Positions 27,024 through 35,325 are shown, counted from the stretch's first letter. The stretch is DNA of 64,000 nucleotides from Rummeliibacillus stabekisii (GCF_007988965.1 NZ_BJVD01000005.1:1-64000); one strand, 5' to 3'. The notes: generated by a model not told the origin, from the sequence alone. A program made the numbers and translations.

Positions 27024-28589
27024 ATGAAATATTTAGCGTTAGATACAAACATTTATTTAGATATGGTTGTATCTAGAAATAAAAGTCATAAGCCTGAGGC
27101 ATATGCACAAATGAAAAAACTTTTAGATTATGGTGAAATTACATTAGTTGTTCCAGCAATCGTAATTAGAGAAGTAAATAGACATATTAATAACGAAATT
27201 GAAAAAATAAATTCTCACTTAAAGTTAGTGAAAAAGAATGTAGAATCTTTATATTGGATAAATAATATAGATGAGATGAAAATATTTAAAGAAAAAATTC
27301 CTAACGTAACTAGCGTAATAAAGGAAGTGAAAGATCTCTTCGAAAGTAATAAAGAAAGATATATTAGTGATGCTGTAAATTTATTCAATGATTTATTTTC
27401 ACATAGGCATGTTATTTGTTTAGAAGAAAATCAAGAAATCCTCTTTAAGGCTCATCTTCGCCAATTATACAAAAAAAGACCCTTTCACTATAGCAAACAA
27501 GTTAAAGATTTAAGTAAACAAGATAAAGATGCAAGTAAACAAGATAAAGATTCATTAGCTGATGCAGTGATCATAGAATCTTTAATAGAATATACAAAAA
27601 AAGAGTTAGATATTGACGATTGTATGTATTTTATAACCAGAAACACAGTAGATTTTTCAGCAGATGTTGAGAAAGATAAGTTACATCCAGAGATACAGGA
27701 AAGCATCTTATCATTAAATATTGAAAATCAATTTTTCTACAGAATTCATTTTAATAAAACTTTAATAGATGATTTCAAATTAGAGACTGAAAATGCAGGA
27801 TTTTTAGAGGAAATACAGGCTGAAATGGAAGAGGAAAATTTAAAAGAAATGCTAAAAGAAGTACATGTAAGGGATATAGAGTACCATAGAGAATTAGGGG
27901 GATTGACCTCACTTTCAGCTGATTGGGAAGTAATTATTAACGAAAATGAGGACACCGAGAACTTTATTGATGAATTACTTAACTGCACTGAAGAATTAAT
28001 TAGTCAATTTGATAATTTATCACAGGAACATGCCGATTTATTAGATAACATACAAAAATTAGATTTATTTAAAATCCAACAACGTATAAAAAACTTTAAT
28101 AGTAAAGACAATGAGAAAATAACAATAACTGGTGAAATAACGGATATGCAAGATGCGATTATCGAAATTATAGATGAAAGAACAAATATTGATATAGAAA
28201 ATTATGAAGCAACAAAAATGTGGAAATGTGATGACTACTTCACTTTAAATGATACACTACTACAGTGGGAAGACTTCGGTATTGGAGAATTAACTATAAC
28301 ATCAACTGGCCAATTAAACCCAGAAAATGAAGGAAAAGATGATATTGAGATTGAAGTAAATGACACTATTCTAAATAAGAATTTAAAAGGATCTATAGAA
28401 GTTTCATATGGTTATTTGTATTTCGATGAAGATAATCACCCTACAGATGGTATGCAAGAAAAAGTAGATGTCTATTTAGGAGAGGTTATAGAAACGGTTC
28501 AAGATGTTAAACAACATATAATAGATCAGATACAATATGATGAAGAAATTATTAGAGATATCAATATTAAATTAGGATTTATAAAATAA
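27024..28589 (+). CDS. Large PIN-domain protein (PIN_12/DUF4935 type)
   Basis: This 521-residue protein begins with a PIN-type ribonuclease fold. The four acidic positions are visible: Asp7 (LALDTN), Glu50 (VIREVNRH), Asp180 (SLADAVIIESL) and Asp210 (TRNTVDFS). PIN domains cut RNA with metal ions. Unlike VapC toxins (~130 residues) it has a ~300-residue C-terminal region, acidic, coiled and beta-rich, of unknown function, and no antitoxin-like neighbour. Between the third and second acidic blocks a short repeat (SKQDKD, three degenerate copies) makes a charged loop. Long PIN proteins of this type are found in defence-rich islands; a role against phage or plasmids is inference. Confidence 0.75.
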   Translation: MKYLALDTNIYLDMVVSRNKSHKPEAYAQMKKLLDYGEITLVVPAIVIREVNRHINNEIEKINSHLKLVKKNVESLYWINNIDEMKIFKEKIPNVTSVIKEVKDLFESNKERYISDAVNLFNDLFSHRHVICLEENQEILFKAHLRQLYKKRPFHYSKQVKDLSKQDKDASKQDKDSLADAVIIESLIEYTKKELDIDDCMYFITRNTVDFSADVEKDKLHPEIQESILSLNIENQFFYRIHFNKTLIDDFKLETENAGFLEEIQAEMEEENLKEMLKEVHVRDIEYHRELGGLTSLSADWEVIINENEDTENFIDELLNCTEELISQFDNLSQEHADLLDNIQKLDLFKIQQRIKNFNSKDNEKITITGEITDMQDAIIEIIDERTNIDIENYEATKMWKCDDYFTLNDTLLQWEDFGIGELTITSTGQLNPENEGKDDIEIEVNDTILNKNLKGSIEVSYGYLYFDEDNHPTDGMQEKVDVYLGEVIETVQDVKQHIIDQIQYDEEIIRDINIKLGFIK

Positions 28590-28634
28590 CTGAGTTTGCA
28601 TTTTTAAAATATTATTTCTTTTTGTATACTAGTA

Positions 28635-28793
28635 TGTTAAAATTAGGTTGAACTTATTTTATTTTCTATTTTTATGCGGAATTTTTATTCTCGCGATTTC
28701 AACTACTACTTAAACCTTTGGGTTGATTAATCTAACAGATACTTATTTTTATTTATCTGTTTATAATCACTCCGAAGGTTTTTTTATTGAAAA
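28635..28793 (+). ncRNA. Candidate ~140-nt structured RNA, copy A
   Basis: An extended -10 box (TGTTAAAAT, 28635-28643) is followed about 70 nt later by a nested hairpin. AAACCTT at 28711 pairs with AAGGTTT at 28774, enclosing GATTA/TAATC and ACAGATA/TATCTGT, and ends in seven T. The predicted transcript is about 140 nt. The element resembles 36084-36236 in promoter, U-rich start, CAACTA box, CTTTGG-TGATT segment and terminator. It lies before the membrane gene at 28846, so it may be an independent small RNA or a leader attenuator. Confidence 0.5.
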
Positions 28794-28845
28794 ATTTTCT
28801 ATGAGTGCATGGAGAGCTATTACTAATCTAGAGAGGTGAATAAAG

Positions 28846-29292
28846 ATGAATACTTATATACTGGCAGCTATTTTAACAGTGATAGGAGCAGCAGCAAGCA
28901 AAATACTAAATGTTAGCGATGATCGTTTAAAAAGGATTAAACCTATCGAAGAGTTACGTACATACTTTACTGGAGCAACAATATTTGGTTGTTTTTTGTT
29001 GAGTGTAAAATATGTATTAACTATTCTAATGTTAGGTGGTTTCGGTGCGGGATGCACTTATTTAGCAATTAATATAATAAAAATAAGTCATTTTGCATTT
29101 ATCAGTCCTAAAGTTCTGAATTTCACGGTACCCTTCTTAATTACCCAAGGTTACTGGAAAAATAATTTACACTGTTTAATCAACTTTGTAAAAGCATTTG
29201 GTAAAGAAAGAATAAAGGACGAAGAGAATTCAGTTGCACATAAAGAAAAAGAAAGTATACTGTATCCTACAAATAGTACACAAAACGATTAA
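28846..29292 (+). CDS. Small membrane protein, 148 aa
   Basis: ATG at 28846 follows GAGAGGTGA. There is an N-terminal helix (YILAAILTVIGAAASKIL), then two more (ATIFGCFLLSVKYVLTILML, FGAGCTYLAINIIKI), and a charged cytoplasmic tail. It lies directly downstream of the structured element at 28635-28793 and upstream of the small gene at 29337. The family is not recognised. Confidence 0.65.
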   Translation: MNTYILAAILTVIGAAASKILNVSDDRLKRIKPIEELRTYFTGATIFGCFLLSVKYVLTILMLGGFGAGCTYLAINIIKISHFAFISPKVLNFTVPFLITQGYWKNNLHCLINFVKAFGKERIKDEENSVAHKEKESILYPTNSTQND

Positions 29293-29336
29293 GAATTGTT
29301 ATAATAAGGTAGAAATAATATCCGAGGAGGCCATTC

Positions 29337-29522
29337 ATGACTCTCAAAGTTATTGATACCTTAAACCATCAGGAAAGAATACAATATAACAATACAATTA
29401 ATTCCTTAGATAAAGAAAAAACACTATTCGGTGTTTTGTTTTTTATAGTAAAGGCACGTTTAATATTATTTAAGGCTAAAAGACGCTATCAAAAAAGCCA
29501 AAGAGGACAATTTAATAACTAA
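29337..29522 (+). CDS. Small basic protein, 61 aa
   Basis: An ideal GAGGAGG site precedes the ATG. A -10-like TATAAT lies at 29300-29305. The product has a polar N-terminal half and an amphipathic, basic C-terminal half (FGVLFFIVKARLILFKAKRR) that could contact membrane or nucleic acid. A terminator follows directly, so this is a monocistronic small gene. Function unknown. Confidence 0.65.
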   Translation: MTLKVIDTLNHQERIQYNNTINSLDKEKTLFGVLFFIVKARLILFKAKRRYQKSQRGQFNN

Positions 29523-29556
29523 GAACGACTTACCAAAGAATTGGTGAGTCGTTTTT
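29523..29556 (+). terminator. Intrinsic terminator after the 61-residue gene
   Basis: AACGACTTACCAA pairs with TTGGTGAGTCGTT, followed by TTTT. Confidence 0.85.
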
Positions 29557-29671
29557 CTTTTGAAGGAATTACTATATGTTTGATTACTATACAATCCAAT
29601 ACTTTATATCTAAAACGACGAAATCGACCGAATTGATACTAAAAAAAATATAGGAAAAAATTAAATATGAG

Positions 29672-29853
29672 ATAAAATATAAAAACACGAATCTACAATT
29701 CTGGAATTGTGAAAGAATATAAAAGAGGCCGAAATTATGAACCCATACGAGGAATATACACTTCACAAGAAGAAAAGCAGGTTATACTTGAAGTGTTCTA
29801 TGCATGTGAGAGTAATGAAGAAAATAAGGCCGTTAATTAGGGGCAGTCAATAG
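29672..29853 (+). repeat. Diverged duplicate leader with truncated MNPYEEY frame, copy A
   Basis: Some 90 nt from GATAAAAT to the first codons of ATG 29737 align by eye, at roughly 75 per cent identity, with 32265-32357. Both carry AGGGG/AGAGG-type ribosome sites and begin a frame with MNPYEEY. Here the frame runs 38 codons to TAG at 29853 and its sequence after codon 8 looks unrelated and basic. Both copies therefore look like control regions of a lost or disrupted gene. The rest of 29557-30080 has no gene. Confidence 0.5.
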
Positions 29854-30080
29854 ACTAGCGTTATTTTTATTGTCGAAAAAGAAAACACAGTGGATTACCA
29901 TTGTGAATTTTTTATCAAATCTATGATTATACGAAGTATTTGTACCACAACAGTCAAAATTAAATTTAGTAATTCTTTATTCTTTTTCTTCATCTTAATG
30001 CACCGCCTTTCTTTACCCTAGCAGTCGGTACATAAGATGGATCAATTGCGATAAAAATTAAAAATTGAGGAAGGTGAAAT

Positions 30081-30311
30081 ATGCTCCCACTAAGAATAAT
30101 TGACTTAGACTTCAATTTAATTGACGAAATAACTCAATATGCATCGTTACAATCCATACGGAAGTGGCATGAAATTGGTGAAATCGAGGTAGACGAAACG
30201 TTAAAGAAACAGAAAACCCATAAAAAGGGCACTAAACTTGATATCATCAACATTGTACATGCTGAGAATGGTACTCCACATTTTATTGTATGGGAGCTAT
30301 TGCACGGCTAA
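30081..30311 (+). CDS. Short protein resembling the start of a phage tail (Gp37-like) protein
   Basis: ATG at 30081 follows GAGGAAGGTG. The 76-residue product opens with LPLRIIDLDFNLIDEI, then SLQSIRKWHEIGEIEV. That is the N-terminal pattern of siphovirus ReqiPepy6 Gp37-like tail proteins (long proteins that begin with a strand, an ESL-type turn and RxWHxxGEFE). The C-terminal 35 residues differ. It may be a truncated phage gene or a small domesticated fragment. The good ribosome site argues that it is expressed. No other tail gene is nearby. Confidence 0.45.
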   Translation: MLPLRIIDLDFNLIDEITQYASLQSIRKWHEIGEIEVDETLKKQKTHKKGTKLDIINIVHAENGTPHFIVWELLHG

Positions 30312-30352
30312 TCGTGAGTATATAAAGGCATATACAAAAAAAGTTAATAATA

Positions 30353-30380
30353 TAAAAGCCCCTTTAATGGGGCTTTTATT
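30353..30380. terminator. Bidirectional terminator
   Basis: ATAAAAGCCCC pairs with GGGGCTTTTAT around a short loop, with U-tract sequence on both strands. It separates the plus-strand gene ending at 30311 from the minus-strand operon ending at 30383. Confidence 0.85.
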
Positions 30381-30382
30381 TC

Positions 30383-31318
30383 TCAATAATTCTTTTTATG
30401 AATTTTACCACCTATAATTTTTATAAACAGAGCGAGCCAGATTACTAATGGAACGGCAAGAAGTATTAAAATTGGCCAAAAATCAGCAAGGCTTAATAAT
30501 TGTTTAAAGTGTTTGTAGAAATCACTTGAACTGAAAATAACAGCTGCGAAGATTAAATAGGAAAATATAAAAACACCGGTGGCAAATGCTCCATTATTAG
30601 CCAATATTCCTACCAATGATTTCTCTCGTTTAATTCCAAAAGAAATAAAAACAATTGTACTAACCCAACGTGTTAATAAGAATAACATTGATAAAACCGC
30701 TATTGAAAAAATACTGCCGATCATAACGACTTTCCAAGTAGGAGTTGATTGTAGATTTTGAAAAGCTGATGAAAGAATTTGCAATCCTCCAAAAACACTT
30801 AGAACAATAGCTGTGAATATTCCTAGTATAGTTATAAATTGAGCGTATATATTAGTAATTTCATTTTTTATTTCTTTATTTTTTCCTTGAATATCTTTTA
30901 AATCTTCCTGAGTTATCGCTAATTCAGCCTGTGTTGCATCTAACGCCTCTTGAGATCGTGACAATTCATAAAGATAATTAGACTGGAGTACTTCAAAATA
31001 ATTTTTTTGTGCAAAAGAAAGTCTAAAATGGCGACCCATTTTCCTAAGCAATCTTTTCAAAGATTCGTCTTCTATCTGTTTTTCAATTTCGCTTATTATT
31101 TCTAAAATGATATCCAAATCAGATAAAGTAATCGAGGATTGGCTTACTATGTCGAAAATAGCGGGATAATCAATTTCAGTTTCATACTTAAATAATTCGG
31201 AAAACTTTTTACTAAGATTTGGCATTGCCTTTTTACGGTCATCTTCGTTATAGCAAATTTTTAGTATAAAGTGAAAGAAATTGGATTGATTGGAATTTGA
31301 TCTGAGTGGGTTATTCAT
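30383..31318 (-). CDS. Membrane protein, probable toxin of a Panacea pair
   Basis: This 311-residue protein starts at the ATG (complement of 31316-31318), which lies inside the end of the antitoxin gene in the arrangement ATGAATAA, an 8-nt overlap implying coupled translation. The N-terminal ~110 residues are soluble and helical. A coiled coil follows (LSRSQEALDATQAELAITQE), then about five membrane helices (FITILGIFTAIVLSVFGGL, VVMIGSIFSIAVLSMLFLL, GVFIFSYLIFAAVIF, WPILILLAVPLVIWLALF). Known Panacea (DUF4065) antitoxins neutralise many toxin types, some membrane-acting; this one is inferred to be such a toxin from context. A strong terminator ends the pair. Confidence 0.65.
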   Translation of the reverse strand: MNNPLRSNSNQSNFFHFILKICYNEDDRKKAMPNLSKKFSELFKYETEIDYPAIFDIVSQSSITLSDLDIILEIISEIEKQIEDESLKRLLRKMGRHFRLSFAQKNYFEVLQSNYLYELSRSQEALDATQAELAITQEDLKDIQGKNKEIKNEITNIYAQFITILGIFTAIVLSVFGGLQILSSAFQNLQSTPTWKVVMIGSIFSIAVLSMLFLLTRWVSTIVFISFGIKREKSLVGILANNGAFATGVFIFSYLIFAAVIFSSSDFYKHFKQLLSLADFWPILILLAVPLVIWLALFIKIIGGKIHKKNY

Positions 31319-31841
31319 TATTTTCCCAAATCCTAAATCTTTTGTTTTCAAAATCGTTAGCTATCTCTTGAGTAGTGTATTCTATATGCCTTTCACCAGA
31401 TAGTATTCTTCTTTCATCCTTCAGCCATGAATTATGTTTATGAGTTTCTTCTACCAAATCAAATGGACCTATAGGTAGTAATTTTAATATTGTCGTATCA
31501 ATGATATCTTTGTCTTCTGAATCGAAATTATAATTTGTATCGGAATTTAGATTTTTAATTTCAAAATCATCCTGTAAAAGTAAATTGAAATCGAATACTT
31601 GGGGAACTTGTTTGATGCTCTCTGCACCTAAATGATTAAATCTAAAGTAAACCTCCGGAACAACAGGGCCATACTTCCATTTCTCGATTGATTCGTTAAA
31701 TAAACTTTCTCCTTTTTCTAATAAGAATCGAGCCTCTAAAAAGTAAAGGATTTTTTGTAATTTCAAATTGTTTACTGGATGTTTTTTACTATGGGCTAAT
31801 TCGATAATATAATTAGCAATTTGATTGACTGGATAAGTCAT
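31311..31841 (-). CDS. Panacea-domain (DUF4065, SocA-like) antitoxin
   Basis: This 176-residue protein starts at an ATG 8 nt after AAAGGAGG. The family signature is clear: IANYIIELAHSKKHPVNNLK, LQKILYFLEA, then KWKYGPVVPEVYFRF. This is the Panacea/SocA domain, which acts as an antitoxin in many toxin-antitoxin systems and as an adaptor in Caulobacter SocA. The rest is acidic and helical, typical of an antitoxin tail. It comes first in the operon and its stop overlaps the start of the membrane partner, so the stoichiometry is probably controlled by coupling. The domain call is strong; the pairing as toxin-antitoxin is inferred. Confidence 0.85.
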   Translation of the reverse strand: MTYPVNQIANYIIELAHSKKHPVNNLKLQKILYFLEARFLLEKGESLFNESIEKWKYGPVVPEVYFRFNHLGAESIKQVPQVFDFNLLLQDDFEIKNLNSDTNYNFDSEDKDIIDTTILKLLPIGPFDLVEETHKHNSWLKDERRILSGERHIEYTTQEIANDFENKRFRIWENNE

Positions 31842-31970
31842 ACACCCTTCCTCCTTTTAATAACAGCATATTGAGTTAAATACTGGGTTAGGCGAACTAA
31901 TTATTATATCTGCTATTAAGTTTATTTAACAACAATAAAATATAAAACACAAGGAAAACAATCGAGAAAA

Positions 31971-31982
31971 GAACATTTGTTC
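31971..31982. promoter_or_regulatory. LexA/DinR-box-like palindrome
   Basis: GAACATTTGTTC fits the Bacillus SOS-box core GAAC-N4-GTTC. It is part of a wider imperfect inverted repeat to about 32010. It lies 46 nt before the ATG at 32029, a suitable place for control of that tiny gene or of a divergent promoter. Confidence 0.5.
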
Positions 31983-32028
31983 TTTGTTATTATAACAAAC
32001 AAACGTTCAGATTAGAAGGAGAAACACA

Positions 32029-32094
32029 ATGAAAGAGCAGTTAATAAAAGCTATAGGGTTTAATCAATTGGTTGATTTATTGCGCTTATTCTGA
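32029..32094 (+). CDS. Tiny possible peptide gene, 21 aa
   Basis: ATG at 32029 follows AGAAGGAG with 8-nt spacing and encodes an amphipathic peptide (MKEQLIKAIGFNQLVDLLRL plus F). A terminator follows at 32104, so the unit is promoter/SOS-like box, ribosome site, peptide, terminator. The helix has a hydrophobic face, as in small membrane-active or leader peptides. It may instead be a gene fragment. Confidence 0.45.
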   Translation: MKEQLIKAIGFNQLVDLLRLF

Positions 32095-32103
32095 AATGAA
32101 ACA

Positions 32104-32148
32104 ACGCGGCCTTCCATGTTACTAAACATGTGAACAGTCGCGTTTTTA
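32104..32148 (+). terminator. Intrinsic terminator after the tiny peptide gene
   Basis: ACGCG pairs with CGCGT, enclosing a second stem (CATGTT/AACATG) and followed by TTTTT. Confidence 0.65.
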
Positions 32149-32264
32149 TAATAAGAAATAGATTGTTTTAAAAGCATTATTGAATATCATTAAATATACC
32201 AAAAAATAAAAATCACCAAAAAGTCACTTAAAAAATGAAAATCCATGAAAAAATATGTAATTGG

Positions 32265-32369
32265 AGATAAAATAGAAGAACACAAACCTTATAATTCGAG
32301 GGATTATATAGGAATATGAAAGGGGACGAAATTATGAACCCATACGAAGAATATATGCGTTCATGCTAA
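32265..32369 (+). repeat. Diverged duplicate leader with truncated MNPYEEY frame, copy B
   Basis: This is the partner of 29672-29853. GATAAAAT, a similar 60-nt leader, AAAGGGGACGAAATT and ATG at 32334 are conserved. The frame stops after 11 codons (MNPYEEYMRSC, TAA at 32367). The shared leader with two differently truncated frames points to remnants of one duplicated gene. Nothing else is seen in the gap to 32457. Confidence 0.5.
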
Positions 32370-32456
32370 TTATATCAACGATCACCCTTTCATATAATTT
32401 CTAACATTTATTCCTGAAAAACTATATAAAATTCACGGAGAAAAGAGGGGAAAAGG

Positions 32457-32738
32457 ATGAGCCAAAATATATCAAAAGAAGAAATAGGAAATATTATTGA
32501 TAATTATGTATTAGGAATGATTCAGTTAGATGATCCTTCCTTAGAAGAAATAAAAATTAAATTTCCAAATGAGACATTAAAATATGTCAAAAATGCTTTA
32601 GAAACTATAGTGAACTCCCATAAATCTGTTGAAAACACTTCTGATGAGCAAGAGAAAAGAGATAAGGTCGCACTATTACCTGTAATTAATTCTTCTTACA
32701 TAAAATTAGAGCAATTGTTAGAATTTTGGTCTAAATAA
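32457..32738 (+). CDS. Hypothetical protein, 93 aa
   Basis: ATG follows GAGGGGAAAAGG. The acidic, fully helical product (ISKEEIGNIIDNYVLGMIQL, ETLKYVKNALETIV) has no signal peptide or membrane helix. It resembles a small helical adaptor; the family is not recognised. It is followed by a strong terminator, so it forms a single-gene unit. Confidence 0.65.
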   Translation: MSQNISKEEIGNIIDNYVLGMIQLDDPSLEEIKIKFPNETLKYVKNALETIVNSHKSVENTSDEQEKRDKVALLPVINSSYIKLEQLLEFWSK

Positions 32739-32742
32739 AGAT

Positions 32743-32782
32743 GAAAAGCTAGAAAACTTATTATAAGTCTTCTAGCTTTTTT
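32743..32782 (+). terminator. Intrinsic terminator after 32457-32738
   Basis: AAAAGCTAGAA pairs with TTCTAGCTTTT and is followed by a T run. Confidence 0.85.
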
Positions 32783-32965
32783 ATATATTATTACTAAATT
32801 TCTTATGCAGTCTGCTTCTTGTGTTTACTCTCATATCATTTGTTAGATATAATAGATATTTTTTTGTCTTAGACAGTTAAAAATATGGAAATATTGCTAT
32901 GCGTTACTATAAACCCTTGAAATTCTTGGTGTTTTAATGCACTATCTTTCAGGTACGTAAAATTG

Positions 32966-34069
32966 CTAAATTGGTTCTAATGAAACCTTAGATACAGCAC
33001 CAAAACCTTTAGTTTTTTTGAAATTCATATTATGAGGAAAATTGCTCATTGAATCTGAACAATCAATATCTTCAAAATTTAATTCATTTAGAATTCTTTT
33101 ATCAATACCAACTGAAAGAATTAATACACGCTCTTCGTTACCAAAAGAATTAAGTTGATTGTCATAGGCGTGTATAAAGACAGTTTCTAATGGTAATAAA
33201 GCAAAAAGATCTCTTGCTATCCGTAGAATACAGCTGCAAATATAATCTTGTTGAAGTTCAAAGTATCTTGTTTTAGTCATTTGTTTTATTGATAGCTTAC
33301 CAGTCTTCGTTAACTTCTTTTCCTCTTTAGGTATGATCTTATCAGAGTGAACATCAAACTCGACTTCCATAATTGATGAATCATCTGTTGAAAATTCAAA
33401 ACCACTGCCAAATTCACTTAAATCATCTAATGGATTCATTTCTTCTATTACTCTGAAATATGTATGGATGTCACCATCCAGCACTTTTTTAGCTAATCCA
33501 GTAAGTTCACTCCACTCTTTTAATAAGTTTTCATCTTCCATTTTAGCTTGTTCAATTTGGTTTGATAATTCAATATAAGCTTTTTCATCCTTTTTGAATA
33601 GCCATTCGAAAAATCGAGGTTTGTATTCTTCATACTTGTCTATTGCATTTTTTTCCTTTGGACCAATTTCTCCAAAAGGATAGGGTGGTTTGCTATTTAA
33701 GATATTCTTCCAATCTACTTTCTCATCGCATTCCTTATGAATTGACTTTACAATTTCACAGCAATTATTAAATAATTCAACTTCATATTTTGCTCGTTCT
33801 TGTTCATGTTCTTTTAACATGATTTTTTCTTGAGCCTTTAACTTTTGAAGATCTTGATACGACTTTGTTTGATAGGGTTTTCCATTTGAACTTGAAGTGA
33901 CATATGAAATACCAGTCCCTGGTATCCCTACACTCGTAGTTCTTCGTCCATTACTATTAATGCTATAACGTAACCCCTTGCCTCCAAAACTTAGTCCAGT
34001 ACTTTTGTTACTGATATTTAAACGAACTCCAGGTGCAACTTTTAAGCTTTTGCGAAACCTTAATCCCAT
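32966..34069 (-). CDS. DUF4236-domain protein, 367 aa
   Basis: I chose the third codon of the longest frame (ATG, complement of 34067-34069), because CGGAGGAA lies 7-8 nt before it and only 2 nt before the first ATG. The first ~60 residues are a classic DUF4236 domain (GLRFRKSLKVAPGVRLNISN, FGGKGLRYSIN, GIPGTGISYV). That domain is short, beta-rich and of unknown role. It leads into a long charged helical region and a C-terminal mixed domain (DYICSCILRIARDLFALLPL, VFIHAYDNQL). DUF4236 proteins are mostly accessory genes of plasmids and phages. It stands alone on this strand. Confidence 0.8.
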   Translation of the reverse strand: MGLRFRKSLKVAPGVRLNISNKSTGLSFGGKGLRYSINSNGRRTTSVGIPGTGISYVTSSSNGKPYQTKSYQDLQKLKAQEKIMLKEHEQERAKYEVELFNNCCEIVKSIHKECDEKVDWKNILNSKPPYPFGEIGPKEKNAIDKYEEYKPRFFEWLFKKDEKAYIELSNQIEQAKMEDENLLKEWSELTGLAKKVLDGDIHTYFRVIEEMNPLDDLSEFGSGFEFSTDDSSIMEVEFDVHSDKIIPKEEKKLTKTGKLSIKQMTKTRYFELQQDYICSCILRIARDLFALLPLETVFIHAYDNQLNSFGNEERVLILSVGIDKRILNELNFEDIDCSDSMSNFPHNMNFKKTKGFGAVSKVSLEPI

Positions 34070-34239
34070 AATCATTTCCTCCGAACATTTTCTAGTACAC
34101 TACATAGTTAGATATATTCTATATTATAAGGCATTTATATAATAAGTATAATTTTTTTAGGTATTTCGACATAAATCGACATGGTAAATATGATATAAGT
34201 ATTAATGTGAATATAAAAAGTATATGGGAGGTAAAAATA

Positions 34240-35325
34240 GTGTTTAAAAGTAAAATAATGCTTACTGCTTTTTTATGCTCTTTGGTATTTGTATTACCAT
34301 TAAGTGTAAGTGCGCATCCGGGCAGAACTGATAGTAATGGTGGTCATACTTGTCGAACCAATTGTGAAAAATGGGGTTTAGAATATGGAGAATATCACTA
34401 CCACAATGGGGGTGGTAGTAACAGTGGATCGAGCGGATCCCATTCTAATTCAACTAGTAGCAATACGACACCATCTTCTAAAATTAATCAGCCAGTTTCT
34501 GAGCCAAAACCAAAAATTGATGCAAAACAAGTAAAAGCAGATAAACATCTTAAATCTGCGAGAATACTTTATAACAGTAAAGATTATAAAGGAACTATTA
34601 AAGAATTAGATCAGATATATGAATTAGGAAAAAATAGTAATCAGACTGATTTACTTATTCAAAGTTCACTATCAGCTATTTATCAATTAGCAGAAAATGC
34701 ATTTGATCAAAATGATTATTCAAAAGCAAAGAGTTATGTAACATATATAAAAGAATACAAACGCTCTAGTAAATTAATTAACCAAAAGGCAGATGTATTG
34801 TTAAACCAGATTAAAACTAACGAAAAAATAGAGGGGAAATTATCTGATGCAACAATAGCAAGAGATAATAAGGAGTATAAAGAAGCGTTTAAACTAGTAA
34901 AAGAAGCACAAAAAATTAGTAACGTTAAAAAAACAAAAACTTTTTATAATGAAACTGTTAAAGCGTTAACTAAAGATGCAGAAATGGCTTATCATAAAAA
35001 GCAATATAAACAAGTAAATACCTATTATAATCTTTTAATCAGTGTTACAACTTCGGAAAAATTAAAGACAAAATATAAAATGGTATTAGAAAATATGGAA
35101 GAAGAGCAATTACTTCGAAAAAGTTTCGTTCTAGATTCCGGAGACTTAGAGGGTGAATCTCTATATACGCATTTAATAGATAAAAAAAATGAAACACCTT
35201 TTAATGAAGGAGTCGTAAATGATATCAAATCTTCTTTAGTAGAAGGAGTAAAAGATACAATGCATTTTATTTATAACATCAATATAAAAGAATTGTTCAA
35301 AGGAGGTAAGCAAGATGCCGCTTGA
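34240..35325 (+). CDS. Secreted YHYH-domain protein with TPR-like repeats
   Basis: GTG at 34240 lies 6 nt after GGGAGGT; the upstream ATG at 34207 is not supported. The 361-residue product has a signal peptide (cleavage near VSA-H), then the YHYH module (HPGRTDSNGGHTCRTNC, EYGEYHYHNGG). A Ser/Asn/Gly linker follows, then TPR-like helical pairs (ILYNSKDYKGTIKELDQIYE, AEMAYHKKQYKQVN), and a C-terminal region. The YHYH motif may bind metal. The next gene overlaps by 11 nt and encodes a membrane protein, so they form an operon. Confidence 0.8.
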   Translation: MFKSKIMLTAFLCSLVFVLPLSVSAHPGRTDSNGGHTCRTNCEKWGLEYGEYHYHNGGGSNSGSSGSHSNSTSSNTTPSSKINQPVSEPKPKIDAKQVKADKHLKSARILYNSKDYKGTIKELDQIYELGKNSNQTDLLIQSSLSAIYQLAENAFDQNDYSKAKSYVTYIKEYKRSSKLINQKADVLLNQIKTNEKIEGKLSDATIARDNKEYKEAFKLVKEAQKISNVKKTKTFYNETVKALTKDAEMAYHKKQYKQVNTYYNLLISVTTSEKLKTKYKMVLENMEEEQLLRKSFVLDSGDLEGESLYTHLIDKKNETPFNEGVVNDIKSSLVEGVKDTMHFIYNINIKELFKGGKQDAA

